A stretch of 34,288 nt of DNA, from positions 1 through 34,288 of the forward strand of contig NZ_JAAVLX010000019.1 in NCBI RefSeq assembly GCF_013114825.1. The letters run 5' to 3'. Source of the stretch: Bradyrhizobium australiense. Lineage in GTDB: Bacteria; Pseudomonadota; Alphaproteobacteria; Rhizobiales; Xanthobacteraceae. The notes beneath the pieces are model-generated. The model worked only from the letters and a program-made list of their open reading frames with translations. It had not been told where the DNA came from and made no database searches. Position numbers and translations under genes: made by a program. This document shows positions 25,733 to 34,288 of the stretch, piece after piece. Every line of letters starts with the position of its first letter. Positions within the stretch are counted from its first letter, which is position 1.

Positions 25733-26586
25733 CGTTTGCTGTTTTGATTGGACCGCACGCCGCCGATCAGTGTGACCATCATGAAGCATCAGCGGTTACT
25801 CGCACAGATCTCGTGGCTCGCTTGAACCGATATGAAGAGTGCCGTTCACCGTAGCCGGTTGTAAGAGCGGTGCTGGGTCGACGTTAGCTTGCTCCACGTA
25901 GCGAGCTCTGCAGCTTATTGATGGCCTTGCTCTCTGCATCGTTCTCGCTTGAAACAAGGCCTTCCATGTTCGCGGGTCATCTATCTCCACAGCTGATATG
26001 CGCAGAATTTCGGCTATGCGAGGGTCAGATCGATGAGAATCATCGTCATGAGTCGATAATATTTTTCTGAATCACAGAAGCCCTCTGCCGACCCAAGAGG
26101 TCGCGGAGTCAAAAGAACAGGTGGCGAAACAGTGAGCCAAGCGCAGGCGCCTCATGTAGGCATATCCCTACGATCTTGGCCGCGCACGCAACTGCTGCAA
26201 TCCGTCAAGAAGAAGATCGTTGTCTGGTCGTCGACGACCGCCGCAGTAGCAGGAACGCCAGGACGCGCGGGGGAGAGAAGAGGGCGATGCGAGGCACGAA
26301 CAATGCCTTTGTGGAGTTTTGCGGCGTTCAGAAGACCTACGACGGCGAAACGCTGGGTCGTTAAGAATCTCAAATTGGACATCGCCAGAGGTGAGTTTCT
26401 GATGATGCTGGGGCCATCCGGCTCTGGCAAGACCACGATCCTCATTATGCTCGCCGGCTTCGAGGCGCCCACCCATGGCTCGATCCTACTGGATGGGTGC
26501 TCGATCGACATGCCACTGCACAAGCGCGACATCGGCATGGTGTTCCAAAATTACGCGCTTTTTCCGTATATGACCGTGGAGGAGGT
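25733..26586 (+). repeat. segmental duplication, copy B (decayed)
   Basis: This is a diverged copy of about 11575-12440 in the same orientation, including the leader region and the first part of the ABC ATPase gene. Similarity ends abruptly at about 26586 (after ACCGTGGAGGAG), where IS21-type sequence starts. Confidence 0.82.
26287..26586 (+). pseudogene. truncated duplicate of the PotA-like ATPase gene
   Basis: ATG 26287 starts MRGTNNAFVEFCGVQKTYDG. An extra G in the run at 26355-26357 ends this frame after 25 codons. The shifted frame continues VVKNLKLDIARGEFLMMLGP with Walker A GPSGSGKTT and VFQNYALFPYMTVEE, then stops matching. Signature, Walker B and regulatory domain are missing. It is non-functional, and the intact parent is at 12148. 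Confidence 0.88.
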
Positions 26587-26599
26587 TCGCCTGATTGTC

Positions 26600-27135
26600 G
26601 CGGAGCGTCAATTAAGCTTGCGTTCTTGCTGTCGCGTGCTCCGGCGGCCATCCCGGACGGGGCCGTCGCTCGATCGCAGTGGTAGCTTTCGACGTTCATC
26701 TCGATGATGGTGGCGTGGTGGACAAGGCGATCGATGGTGGCGAGCGTCATGGCGGCATCTGGGGAGACTGTTCCATTACCGGAACCATTGTTCGGCAGTG
26801 ATCAACATCGAGCGCCGCTCGTCGTGTGCGCTGATGAGTTAGAACAGCACACTGGTCTCGGCGTGGTTCTTGGTGACATAGGCAAGATCATCGAGGACGA
26901 CGAGGTCCAAGCGGTCGAGGCGATCGATGGCGGTCTTGAGGTTGAGTTCGCGGCGAGTCACCTGGGCCTTCTGCACAAGGTCGTGGTCCGGGTGAAGAGG
27001 ACGCGCCATCCGTTCTCGATCAGGAGCAAAAGCGAGCCCTGCTCCCAAATGAGGCCGGGTGGGCCAAACAGGAGCAGATTGGCGCCCCTGCGCAACCAGC
27101 CGTTGCCGGTAGAAGCGTGTCAAGTTTATCATCTT
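26600..27135 (-). pseudogene. IS21-family istB ATPase, frameshifted remnant
   Basis: The minus strand gives, in successive frames, RGANLLLFGPPG, LIENGWRVLFTRT, VQKAQVTRRELNLKTAIDRL, DRLDLVVLDDLAYVTKNHAE, LISAHDERRSMLIT, and MTLATIDRLVHHATIIEMNV. These are the Walker and C-terminal motifs of IstB. The Walker A region has lost its GKSHLA part (deletion), and several stops interrupt it. It belongs to a different IS21 subgroup from the remnant at 24.4 kb and has no istA next to it. It abuts copy B of the duplication. Confidence 0.8.
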
Positions 27136-27256
27136 GAAAAGCTCCTGGCTTGCGCTTCGACGGACGACTGATCGATGAACCAGGTGCGGACTCAGTCATC
27201 TTCAGCCAGCTCGACCGCTGAGCCACTCACGAATGCGTTAAACGACGCAACCGCCG

Positions 27257-27646
27257 CTACGCTTCGCTTGCTACGTGACACGGTTTGAAGTGTTCGTTCG
27301 AGGACTTCGCGCCCAAACAATATATCGCATTCGAGAACGACGATGTCGCCGTTGAGCTCGTTCCGCGTAAGCCAAAGAAAAAGGCGCTGCCGGACCGATC
27401 GAAGATGAGGTTGTGGACATATTCAATGTCGAGATCCTCGAAACTGGCCGCAGGGGTGTTCGATAGCTTCCTTGCGGTAGCCAACGACGATCGTTGCTTC
27501 CCGAGTCCCGACCGCCGAAAGCTGATGCAGTGCGTTATCGGGAATGCCGTTTATCTCCACCAAAGCCTTGGGAGTGACGTCCGTGTAGGGGCCAGTCTTG
27601 AGCCCATTCCTGCGGCAAGGATCACGGCCCGTGTGCCATTGAGCAT
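27257..27646 (-). pseudogene. nucleotidyltransferase (sugar/phosphonate cytidylyltransferase-like), frameshifted
   Basis: The minus strand begins at ATG 27646 after the strong site AGGAGGAGG with MLNGTRAVILAAGMGSRLAP. After a one-base shift near 27588 it reads YTDVTPKALVEINGIP, ATIVVGYRKEAIE, then in other frames FEDLDIEYVHN, FDRSGSAFFFGL and NGDIVVLECDILFGREVLER. The glycine-rich LAAGMGSRL, the PKALVEI lysine region and the VVLExD metal-binding motif are those of nucleotidyltransferases such as GlmU N-domain, LicC and PntC. It ends truncated at about 27260. The gene directly follows the aminotransferase on the same strand, as in phosphonate and choline-phosphate clusters. Confidence 0.72.
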
Positions 27647-27670
27647 TTCAAATCCTCCTCCTGGTGAGAT

Positions 27671-28869
27671 TCAGATCCCTACTTGCCGGGTCCTCAGACT
27701 GTTCAGCGTCCCGACGATATGTTTCAGGCCAGTCTCCAACAGATCTGGTGGAGCGCCGAAGGAGAGACGTAAGCCGTTCACGTCGCCAAAAGCGCCGCCG
27801 GACACGCATCCCACATTGGCTTCGTCCAGAAGCAATCGTGCAATATCCTCGGTGGATCGAATGGGACCTTCAGTCCGTAAAGCTGAGATTAGCCTACTCA
27901 GATCGAGATAGAAAGAAGAATGAGCCATCGGTCGCGGCATGGCTACGTCGCGCAGATCAGACAGGATGTGAAGGCCTATGTCGCGAGCATTGGCAAGGCG
28001 CTGATGGAGTTCCCGCTCAAAGCTGCCGTCGTTGACTTGAAGGTGGTGCAGGATCGCGTGCTGCGCGATCACATTTGGATTTGCTGTTATATGGCTCTGC
28101 AGTGTCCTTGCCGCGAAAACGATCTCCGCGGGTGCTGCGAAATAACCCAAGCACCAGCCAGTGATCGCTAGCTCATTCGAGAATGCGTTGACCACGATCG
28201 TCCGTGAACGTACGTCGGGGAGTGTCGTGACGATCGACTCATAGCGTGCCCCGGTGAATACGAAGCGAGAGTAGCGCTCATCGGAAATGATCCAGAGCTG
28301 GGAACTGATTGCGAACTCACCGATATTTTGAAGAGTAGTTCGATCATAGACTGCACCGGTAGGATTGTTGGGCGAGTTGATGACTATGGCTTTCGTCCGC
28401 GGTGTGACAGCGGCGCGAATGGAACTGATATCAGGAACGTATCTCAGGCGGCGAGCATCAACGAACACGGGCGTTGCGCCAGCGAGAAGAACCTGAAGCG
28501 GAAATGTCGGCCAGCAGGGACGAATAATGATAGCCTCATCACCCGGATCGAGCACGGCCAATGCAGCGTCGAGCAGGGCTTCATTTGCACTCGCAGCGAT
28601 TACGATGTCCTCTGTATTCCAGCCGATGCTTGATTCCGCGGCAAGCCTTTCGGCGACAGCCTTGCGAAGCGGCCTGAGGCCGACGGAATCGGAATAGCGG
28701 TTCGTATTAGCATTGAGGGCAGCAATCGCTCCTTCGCGCACGGATGCGGGCGGTTCGATGACGATTTCATCGGACTCAGATCGATGACCTGATGTCCGAC
28801 CGCGGCAGCAACCGTGACTAGCTCGAGGGTGGAAGCAGGCCTGAAAGGAACGACACCCGTTGCGCTAAC
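27671..28869 (-). pseudogene. class I/II aminotransferase lacking the PLP lysine, 5' frameshifts
   Basis: The longest frame (28741-27671) encodes 356 residues of a fold-type I aminotransferase: NRYSDSVGLRPLRKAVAERL, INSPNNPTGAVYD near 121-133, and ISDERYSRFVF with the pyridine-binding Asp154. The Schiff-base lysine of the FSKxxxxTGWRLGY motif is replaced by Asn189 (codon 28177-28175, AAT), and the following TGWR arginine is Cys. Normal PLP chemistry is therefore not expected. The missing N-terminus is visible upstream in other frames (DEIVIEPPAS after a shift near 28772; VVPFRPASTLELVTVAAAVG), so the true start was near 28869. I call it a pseudogene. A non-catalytic protein is the alternative. 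Confidence 0.75.
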
Positions 28870-28924
28870 ATGAGCGCCCTCCTGCGCTGATTGTCGAGCC
28901 TTGCAAGTGATCCGAACCGCGTGG

Positions 28925-29560
28925 TCACCGGTCCGCGATCTGCTTCGATAGAAATCGCTCTTCAGCTTTGGTAAGGTCGTAGCAGCCGCTGAGGCAGGAG
29001 AATTCATCGAAACCGGCGAGCTGTTTCTCAAATAGCGGCAATGCCTTTCGATCGAATACGCATTTGACATCGATGCCGTAGAAGAGTCGGATTCGGGGGC
29101 GCGCCCGACCGGAAGATTCATCAATATCGGTTAGGTGATGGTGCTCGAGAAAGGAGTTAATCGTTGGAGACCGGCTGGCGTTTAGCGGCGCGCCAGCAGG
29201 GCCGCGTTGGCGGAGCGTGCGCGCGAAGAGCTTAGCTTTGTCCAAATTTCCAAAGCCGCGATCGCCATCAACCGGCGCGGGCAGTTCGGTCGGGTCTGCG
29301 ATGAGCTGGACGGCGTCGACGAGTTGGGTCGATAAAACTCGGTTGGCATCGCGGTAGCCGAGCGAGCAGGCAGTCGTCAGGCCCGAGGCCCAGTGGCCTG
29401 TGAACCCTGGCCGCTCGCCGATCGCACCTGAGAGTCCATCATATGCTTCCATGAGGAAGAAAAGTTGTTGAAGCAGACCAGAGCGGCAGCATTTCGGTCG
29501 GCGACGAGTAGGGCATCGATCAGGGCTGTTGGCGAAAGCAGATTGTGATGGATGTTGCAT
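28925..29560 (-). pseudogene. phosphoenolpyruvate mutase-like (PEP mutase/isocitrate lyase superfamily) remnant
   Basis: From about 29460 to 29119 on the minus strand the protein reads FLMEAYDGLSGAIGERPGF, HWASGLTTACSLGYRDAN, TQLVDAVQLIADPTELPAPV, then DGDRGFGN and RTLRQRGPAGAPLNASRSPT. This follows the PEP mutase pattern (MEAHNGLSA, WASGLS, DGDTGFGN). The catalytic gating loop EDKxFPK is degenerate (LNASRSPTINS), removing the key lysine, and the C-terminal half is replaced by an unrelated tail (28925-29115) that I cannot assign. The N-terminal part is in another frame. PEP mutase makes phosphonopyruvate, the entry step of most phosphonate biosynthesis. Confidence 0.68.
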
Positions 29561-29994
29561 GCCGAGTGCCTTGCAGGTGAGGTGTGACCCACCCGGCTGT
29601 CGTCAACAAATCCCATGCGTCTGTCATCTTGATCAAGCTCTAATGTTAGTAGTTGATCATGGCGACTTTTGTACGTTCCTATCGAACGCAGCAACTGCCG
29701 CTACGCCGTTACGTTATCAGAGATGTTCGTGCGTTGGCGGCAAAAATTCAAAAGACGACATGCGTGCGTCCACCAATGCACCCGAGTTACGGCGCTGCAT
29801 CGTGGATCTGCAGTCGCTCGACCCACGCGAGGTATACAAGGCCTCTTTGGTTTTGCGGTCTTTCGAGCTGTTGAGACCGTTTGAGGGTCGAATTTGGATC
29901 TGGCGCTGCGCGCGTCGCCGAGTTGTTTCAATGCGACCCATCCGGGAGGCGCGTCGCTATATTCGCTCTGAGCGTTCGCCTAGTCTTACTGCGT
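29561..29994. other. intergenic, probably upstream debris of the phosphonate-like genes
   Basis: No intact gene is seen. The minus strand near 29465-29560 may encode the extreme N-terminus of the mutase-like protein in a shifted frame. The plus-strand frame 29529-30044 has no recognisable family. Confidence 0.35.
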
Positions 29995-31378
29995 GTGCGC
30001 CGGGAAGCCGGCAAGGAATAGATGGTGAGAGTCCATTACGATGAAGGAGTAGCGCCCCACATCGGCCCCAAGCCGTGCGGCAGCGTCCGTGAGGGCGCTG
30101 GCGAAGCGTCGGCAGGGGAGCATACAGGCCAGCCATTGAACCGCGAAAGAAGATTGTCCCGGGAGTCGACGCTGTACTCAGAGCGGAAGGCGACGCGGAC
30201 GGGTGGGATAACGCGAGCACCTGGACGTCCCGGCGTGGTCGTAGACCCTGGCATGTATGGATTTCCTTGCGCGGAAACCGGGAGATCTCGAGTCTGACCG
30301 GGGGGCGGTCCGGCCGCCCGGGCCCGCACCGGGAAAGCGAAGAGCTGTAGCCGGTGATGCACGGACTCGAGAAGTCAGACCCCGTTTTATTAGCAACGAA
30401 GCTGACGAACAAAGCCGGGTTACCGGCGGCGGAGGCGGTGGAGCGAAGGACGGGGGCCGAGGGGAACGCGAACCAGCTAAGCACGCGCCGGGCGCAGGAC
30501 TGGGAAAGCGTGTCACAGGCGCTGGAGCGCGTACGTCAAGCCGCAAGGCAAAGGAAGAAGGAACGGTTCACCGAGCTCTACCACCATCTCAGCCTGCCTG
30601 CGCTCAGGACGGCGTTCTTCGCGCTTAAGCGGGAGGCGGCGCCTGGGGTGGATGGGGTGACGTGGCGGGACTACGAGGCCGATCTCGATCGCAAGCTCGC
30701 AGATCTGCACGCACGGTCCATCGGGGAGCGTACCGGGCGCAACCAAGCCGCCGTCGGTATATTCCGAAGGCGGATGGCAGACAGCGCCCGCTCGCAGTGG
30801 CTGCCCTGGAAGACAAGGTCGTCCAACGCGCAACTGCTGCCGTGCTGAACGCGATCTTCGAGGAGGACTTCCTCGGATTTAGCTATGGTTTCCGGCCGGG
30901 GCGCGGCCAGCATAATGCGCTGGACGCGTTGGTTGTCGGGATCAACAGCACGAAGGTGAACTACATCTTGGACGCCGACATTCGGTCGTTCTTCGATCGT
31001 GTCAGTCAATCCTGGCTGGTTCGCTTCGTTGAACATCGGGTCGGCGACAAGCGCATCATCCGCCTGATCCAGAAATGGCTCAAGGCGGGCGTTCTTGAAG
31101 ACGGGATTGTCACAACCAATGATAAGGGAACGGGCCAAGGCTCGGTGATCTCGCCGCTCCTTGCCAACGTCTACCTTCATTTTGTGTTCGATCTCTGGGC
31201 GGAGCGCTGGCGACGGCGCGACGCTACGGGCAATATGATCATCGTGCGCTTTGCCGACGACATCGTCGTCGGCTTCGAGCATGAAGACGACGCCCGTCGC
31301 TTCTGGGATGCGATGCGAACGCGACTGGAGGAGTTCGCATTGTCGCTTCATCCGGAAAAGACTCGCCTGATCGAGCTT
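29995..31378 (+). mobile_element. group II intron, 3'-truncated
   Basis: The 5' end GTGCGCC at 29995-30001, then the purine-rich GGTGAGAGTCC region, matches the conserved GUGYG start of bacterial group II introns. About 360 bases of structured RNA sequence precede the reverse transcriptase ORF. The element stops within the ORF where an IS630 element begins. No domain V/VI hairpin or 3' splice site is seen, so splicing and retrohoming should be impossible. Confidence 0.72.
30354..31378 (+). pseudogene. group II intron reverse transcriptase/maturase, frameshifted and truncated
   Basis: The N-terminal part reads LPALRTAFFALKREAAPGVD and GVTWRDYEADLDRKLADLHA. After a frame change near 30715 it reads YIPKADGRQRPLAVAALEDK, then FEEDFLGFSYGFRPGRGQHN, NYILDADIRSFFD and GTGQGSVISPLLANVYL. 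The catalytic motif FADDIVVGFEHEDDA and LHPEKTRLIE follow. These are RT domains 0 to 6 in order. The maturase (X) and HNH parts are missing because the IS630 insertion begins at 31379. The family is clear; the enzyme is inactive. Confidence 0.88.
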
Positions 31379-31395
31379 TCATCACAGTGATTTTG

Positions 31396-31663
31396 ACGTT
31401 TTGATACCGAGCCATTCTGAGGATCGGCAAGTTTTCCGCCGGCACGAGGATTTCGATGCTTCTGGGAACGCCAGGTTGACGTCGGATGAAGCCGTTTCGT
31501 TCGAGGGTGACGATCACTGGTGAACCGAAGGCGGGCTGACGCGGAAGTGGCGCTGGATGTCGGCTTCGGCGGGCGGCTGTCCGAACATGTAGGAATAGGT
31601 ATGGATGAAAGCGAGGTAGTGCCCCCGCTTCTCGGTGAAGCGCGCGCCCGGTTTTTGACTCAT
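31396..31663 (-). pseudogene. IS630 accessory winged-helix DNA-binding protein, frameshifted
   Basis: On the minus strand ATG 31663 starts MSQKPGARFTEKRGHYLAFI and continues PPAEADIQRHFRVSPPSVHQ. After a frame change near 31515 it reads IVTLERNGFIRRQPGVPRSI and EILVPAEN. This is the LexA-like winged-helix protein often found divergently encoded in rhizobial IS630-type elements. The second frame lacks its usual stop and runs out through the left terminal repeat. Confidence 0.7.
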
Positions 31664-31701
31664 CGTTGGATTCGTCCCGGCCTCCGACAAGGAGGCAAAG
31701 C

Positions 31702-32809
31702 ATGAATGTACGTTATCGGTCGAATTGAGCCAAGCCGAGCGCGACGAACTGACGGCGATGCTCGGCGGCGGCAAGCATACCGCCCGCAAACTCAAGCGGG
31801 CGCAGATTTTGCTGGCGACTGATGCCGGCCGCTGCGACGCGGAGATTGTCCGAACCGTCCGGGTCAGCCTTTCCACCGTCGGCCGAACCAAGCGTCGCTT
31901 TGTGGAAGGCAATCTGGAGCGGGCCTTGAGCGAGGAGCCGCGTCCGGGCGCGGAGCGCAAGCTGACCGGCAAGGAGGAGGCCCTGCTGGTGGCGACCGCA
32001 TGCGCCAAGCCACCCGCCGGCCGCAAACGCTGGACGCTGACGCTTTTGGCCGACATGATGGTCAAGCTCACCGATCACGACAGCCTGTCGGGCGGGACCG
32101 TGCGCCGCCGGCTGGCCGAGAACGATCTCAAGCCATGGCGCCAAGACATGTGGTGCATCCTCCAGGTCGATGGCGAATACGTCGCCCGCATGGAGGACGT
32201 GCTCGATCTCTACGCTGAAGCGCCGGATCCCGCGCGGCCGCTGGTCTGCTTCGACGAGACCCCCCTCCAGCCGATCGGCGAGGTCCGTCAGCCGATTCCA
32301 GCCGAGCCGGGACAGCGCGAGCGCTACGATTACGAGTACCGCCGCAACGGCACCGTCAATCTCTTCGTCACCTTCGATCCGCATCGCGGCTGGCGCAACG
32401 TCAAGGTCACCGACCGCCGCGCTGCCGTCGACTACGCCCACTGCATGCGTGAACTCGTCGACGTCCATTATCCCGGCGCCACTTGTATCCGTGTCGTGCA
32501 GGGACAATTTGTCGACCCACAAGCCTGGAGCGCTGAGGCCCGGCGCATCCTGCGCCGCCTCGAATTCCACTTCACCCCGAAACACGCCAGTTGGCTCAAC
32601 ATGGTCGAATGCGAGATCAGCATGCTGCAGCGCCAGTGTCTCGGCCGCCGCACCGACGACCCCAAAAAGCTCCGAAAGAGATCGCATCATGGCAACGGCG
32701 GCGAAACAAAGCCAAACCCCGCATCAAATGGATGTTCACAACCGACAAAGCCCGCGCCAAACTCGGCCGCGCCTATCCAGTCGCGGCCAAAGAATCAAAA
32801 TCACTGTGA
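31702..32809 (+). pseudogene. IS630-family transposase, multiply frameshifted
   Basis: The expected start MNVRYR at ATG 31702 is out of frame by one base near 31718. The main frame then reads LSQAERDELTAMLGGGKHTA, RTKRRFVEGNLERALSEEPR and WCILQVDGEYVARMEDVLDL. The DDE triad can be traced in VCFDET, DNLSTH (in another frame near 32505) and HFTPKHASWLNMVECEI. The C-terminal FTTDKARAKLGRAYP ends at 32809 inside the right repeat in yet another frame. Not functional as it stands. Confidence 0.85.
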
Positions 32810-32812
32810 TGA

Positions 32813-33156
32813 ACCACTAGCCGTGAGGAGGATCTTGAGGACAATCCGCAATGCACCACTGGCTTACGGGCAGTTCGACAAACCCAGGACGTCTTGCTGT
32901 GTTCGGGTGAGTATGATACCCGACATCTCGACCCGGTACTGCCGATGCAAGGCAACCACTGCAAATCGGGTGAGCGGGTTCGGTTGCCTTAGGAGCCAAC
33001 CACTCCGAAAACGCATATCCCTCAGGCCGCGCTCTCTTGAATCTATATCAAGTTAATACCGCGGTGGTTGGCGCATACTGCCGTATATCGCAATTGCTTC
33101 AATCTAAGACAATCCTCTCCAGCCCTCGTGACGCTTGATTGTCGCGAGGACGCGAC
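32813..33156. other. intergenic, no recognisable gene
   Basis: About 340 bases with no intact or recognisable ORF and no continuation of the group II intron. It lies upstream of the sigma-54-like promoter. I saw no TGT-N10-ACA activator site within it. Confidence 0.4.
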
Positions 33157-33172
33157 TGGTACGACTCTTGCG
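33157..33172 (+). promoter_or_regulatory. candidate sigma-54 (RpoN) -24/-12 promoter
   Basis: TGGTACGACTCTTGCG has the invariant GG and GC dinucleotides exactly ten bases apart and matches TGGCAC-N5-TTGCW with a single C-to-T change in the -24 box plus G in the last position. It would start transcription near 33183, ahead of a ribosome-binding site and small ORF. NifA/RpoN promoters of this kind are common in symbiosis regions, but no upstream NifA site was found. Confidence 0.5.
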
Positions 33173-33215
33173 TTCCTCATCTTAGGCCTGCTCCCTTCTG
33201 GAGAGCGTATTCCTA

Positions 33216-33404
33216 GTGTCTTCTAAAGAGCAGGTCGCCGACACCGCGCAGATCACTCCGGCAGCGCCAAGAAGCTTTGTTGCAGCTTCTTTCGTCCGAG
33301 GTCAGTGCGCAGGATCTCCGCACTCGTCAGTCGCGTCGGAGCGGAGCTCGAGCCGGACCGTTGGCATGCACTCGCAGGCATCCTCCGCGAGGATCGTGAT
33401 CTGA
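33216..33404 (+). CDS. small hypothetical protein downstream of sigma-54-like promoter
   Basis: This is a 62-codon ORF starting at GTG 33216, ten bases after GGAGAG (33200-33205). It begins MSSKEQVADTAQITPAAPRS. No family is recognised and the second half is serine-rich and low in hydrophobic residues. Another frame over the same region reads ISALVSRVGAELEPDRWHAL and ILREDRDLMFLGIAASC to a stop at about 33447. That looks more protein-like, so the real gene may be frameshifted between the two. Low confidence. Confidence 0.3.
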   Translation: MSSKEQVADTAQITPAAPRSFVAASFVRGQCAGSPHSSVASERSSSRTVGMHSQASSARIVI

Positions 33405-33982
33405 TGTTCCTGGGAATAGCAGCGAGCTGCGTGCGGCATCGGTAAAGTTACAAAAACTCCTCCGGTTAGGATACGAAATCGACCAGTTATCCCTTTCGCG
33501 GCCCCCGTCATGGGGGCCGCCAACGTCGACGCGTCTCACTCTACTCTGTCGCGCTCTAGCCTATCTGAGTTGGTAGCTGCCCAAGCAACGTAGCCAGTGG
33601 TTTAGTTCGTTTGAATCAAGGTAGGCCTTGTGCAGAACGTCCAGTTCGGCCCGATATCGTCAAGGCGACTGTAGCGCCGAATCAATTATGCGGTCGGCTG
33701 CGCATGTTTCGCAGACGGAACGGAGAGTAAAGTGCAGCAGCGGAGTCCAGTGTCTAGTGCTCGGCCGACCGGACATTTTGGGAAGACCGCCTACATGGTC
33801 AATGCCGCCCGCAAATCGATCCAGCCCACACGGCTGGTCTCATGGTGGACCACGGGAAACTGGCCGTCGTGTTCGATTGCATAGCGCACATGTCTCCTAG
33901 GATGCGTTATCAACGAAGATTGCTTGCTCGGCCGCCGTCGAAGTCCAATTTATCTTAATAAATCGAGTTGCAAGGAGGCACT
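33405..33982. other. upstream region of nodU, no recognisable gene
   Basis: About 580 bases without a supported ORF. I looked for the conserved nod-box pattern and did not find a convincing one. nodU usually follows nodS in an operon, but no readable nodS sequence is present. The minus-strand reading near 33750-33890 gives IEHDGQFPVVHHETSRVGWI, which looks like a protein fragment but was not identified. Confidence 0.4.
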
Positions 33983-34288
33983 ATGCGTATCTGCGGTATC
34001 AAACTGAGGCATGACGGAGCGATTGCTCTTGTCGAGGACGGACGGCTCATCTTTTGCGTCGAGCAAGAGAAGCGGGGCAACAATTACAGGTATCAAGCCA
34101 TCGACAATCTCGACGCCATTGTTGCCGTCTTGGCGGAGCACGGTCTCGATCCGCGCGATGTTGATCAGTTCGTCGTCGACGGCGGGTGGTGGAGGGAGGG
34201 TTTTCAGGTCCTCAGTGGGGCGGAACCTGTCACTCTCAAGTGGGCATCGTATGCTGAACGAGATGCCGAGGGCCTTCTCGATTCACGC
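33983..34288 (+). CDS. nodU: Nod-factor O-carbamoyltransferase, N-terminal part (runs off window)
   Basis: ATG 33983 lies four bases after a perfect ribosome-binding site AAGGAGG (33972-33978). The frame is open for all 102 codons to the window end. It begins MRICGIKLRHDGAIALVEDG, then RLIFCVEQEKRGNNYRYQAI and DNLDAIVAVLAEHGLDPRDV. This is the N-terminal domain of the NodU/CmcH carbamoyltransferase family. NodU adds a carbamoyl group to the non-reducing end of lipochitooligosaccharide Nod factors, affecting host range. The family's early HDG(A) motif is present. One stretch, VVDGGWWREGFQVL, differs from the usual DGWDG-like segment, possibly from small local changes. The rest of the gene is not in the window. 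Confidence 0.86.
   Translation, partial: MRICGIKLRHDGAIALVEDGRLIFCVEQEKRGNNYRYQAIDNLDAIVAVLAEHGLDPRDVDQFVVDGGWWREGFQVLSGAEPVTLKWASYAERDAEGLLDSR

Larger units (their letters stand above)
31379..32812 (+). mobile_element. IS630-family insertion sequence
   Basis: Perfect 18-bp terminal inverted repeats bound the element: TCATCACAGTGATTTTGA at 31379-31396 and its complement at 32795-32812. It is 1434 bp and contains divergent genes: a small DNA-binding protein (minus) and a transposase (plus), both frameshifted. No TA duplication is visible, and the right flank is not intron sequence. One side has therefore been rearranged or deleted after insertion. Confidence 0.87.

Noticed and set aside
33302..33523. 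73-codon minus-strand ORF with several cysteines near the sigma-54-like promoter
   Set aside because: There is no ribosome-binding site or family resemblance, and the plus-strand arrangement of promoter, site and start is more coherent.
33541..33620. tRNA-like stretch (GAGTTGGTAGCTGCC)
   Set aside because: It resembles a D-arm only; no T-arm or acceptor pairing is present.
33405..33982. nod box or nodS upstream of nodU
   Set aside because: I searched by eye for the nod-box pattern and for nodS-like protein motifs and found no convincing match.
1..34288. CRISPR arrays
   Set aside because: No regularly spaced direct repeats with unique spacers were seen; the only tandem repeat has two units.

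Overview
The window looks like part of a rhizobial symbiosis region, most probably Bradyrhizobium-like. The sequence is GC-rich, and the right edge carries the start of nodU (Nod-factor carbamoyltransferase). A pimeloyl-CoA-type beta-oxidation operon resembles the pim genes of Rhodopseudomonas and Bradyrhizobium. Insertion-sequence remnants of at least five families plus a group II intron are scattered between the genes. The organism is an inference from protein family resemblance, since no database search was possible.

Left part (1-11.6 kb): the broken 3' end of a carnitine dehydrogenase/betainyl-CoA thioesterase fusion gene is cut by an IS701-type remnant. A pimC-pimD-pimF-pimB operon follows; pimD carries a frameshift near its 3' end. 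Next come a decayed IS701-type element, an internally deleted IS5-type element, a second IS5-type transposase tail, and a decayed paralogue of an enoyl-CoA hydratase whose good copy lies about 8 kb downstream.

Middle part (11.6-22.9 kb): a four-gene spermidine/putrescine-type ABC importer (ATPase, binding protein, two permeases) is intact. It is followed by an acyl-CoA ligase, an enoyl-CoA hydratase, a short-chain dehydrogenase stub, and an 850-residue protein made of two CaiB/BaiF CoA-transferase domains. Only the second domain keeps the expected catalytic aspartate. These genes suggest uptake and CoA-dependent breakdown of an organic acid or betaine-like compound, but the substrate cannot be read from the sequence.

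Right part (22.9-34.3 kb): this is mostly wreckage. It contains a second betainyl-CoA thioesterase scrap, an IS21 element interrupted by an IS5 element, and a diverged duplicate of the importer ATPase gene with its upstream region. An istB remnant follows, then a minus-strand set of decayed genes (PEP mutase-like, aminotransferase lacking the PLP lysine, nucleotidyltransferase) that together look like a dead phosphonate-biosynthesis operon. Last come a group II intron cut by an IS630 element, a candidate sigma-54 promoter with a small ORF, and the nodU start.

The main themes are segmental duplication followed by decay of one copy, nested mobile elements, and selective survival of the CoA-ester catabolic genes, the importer and nodU.
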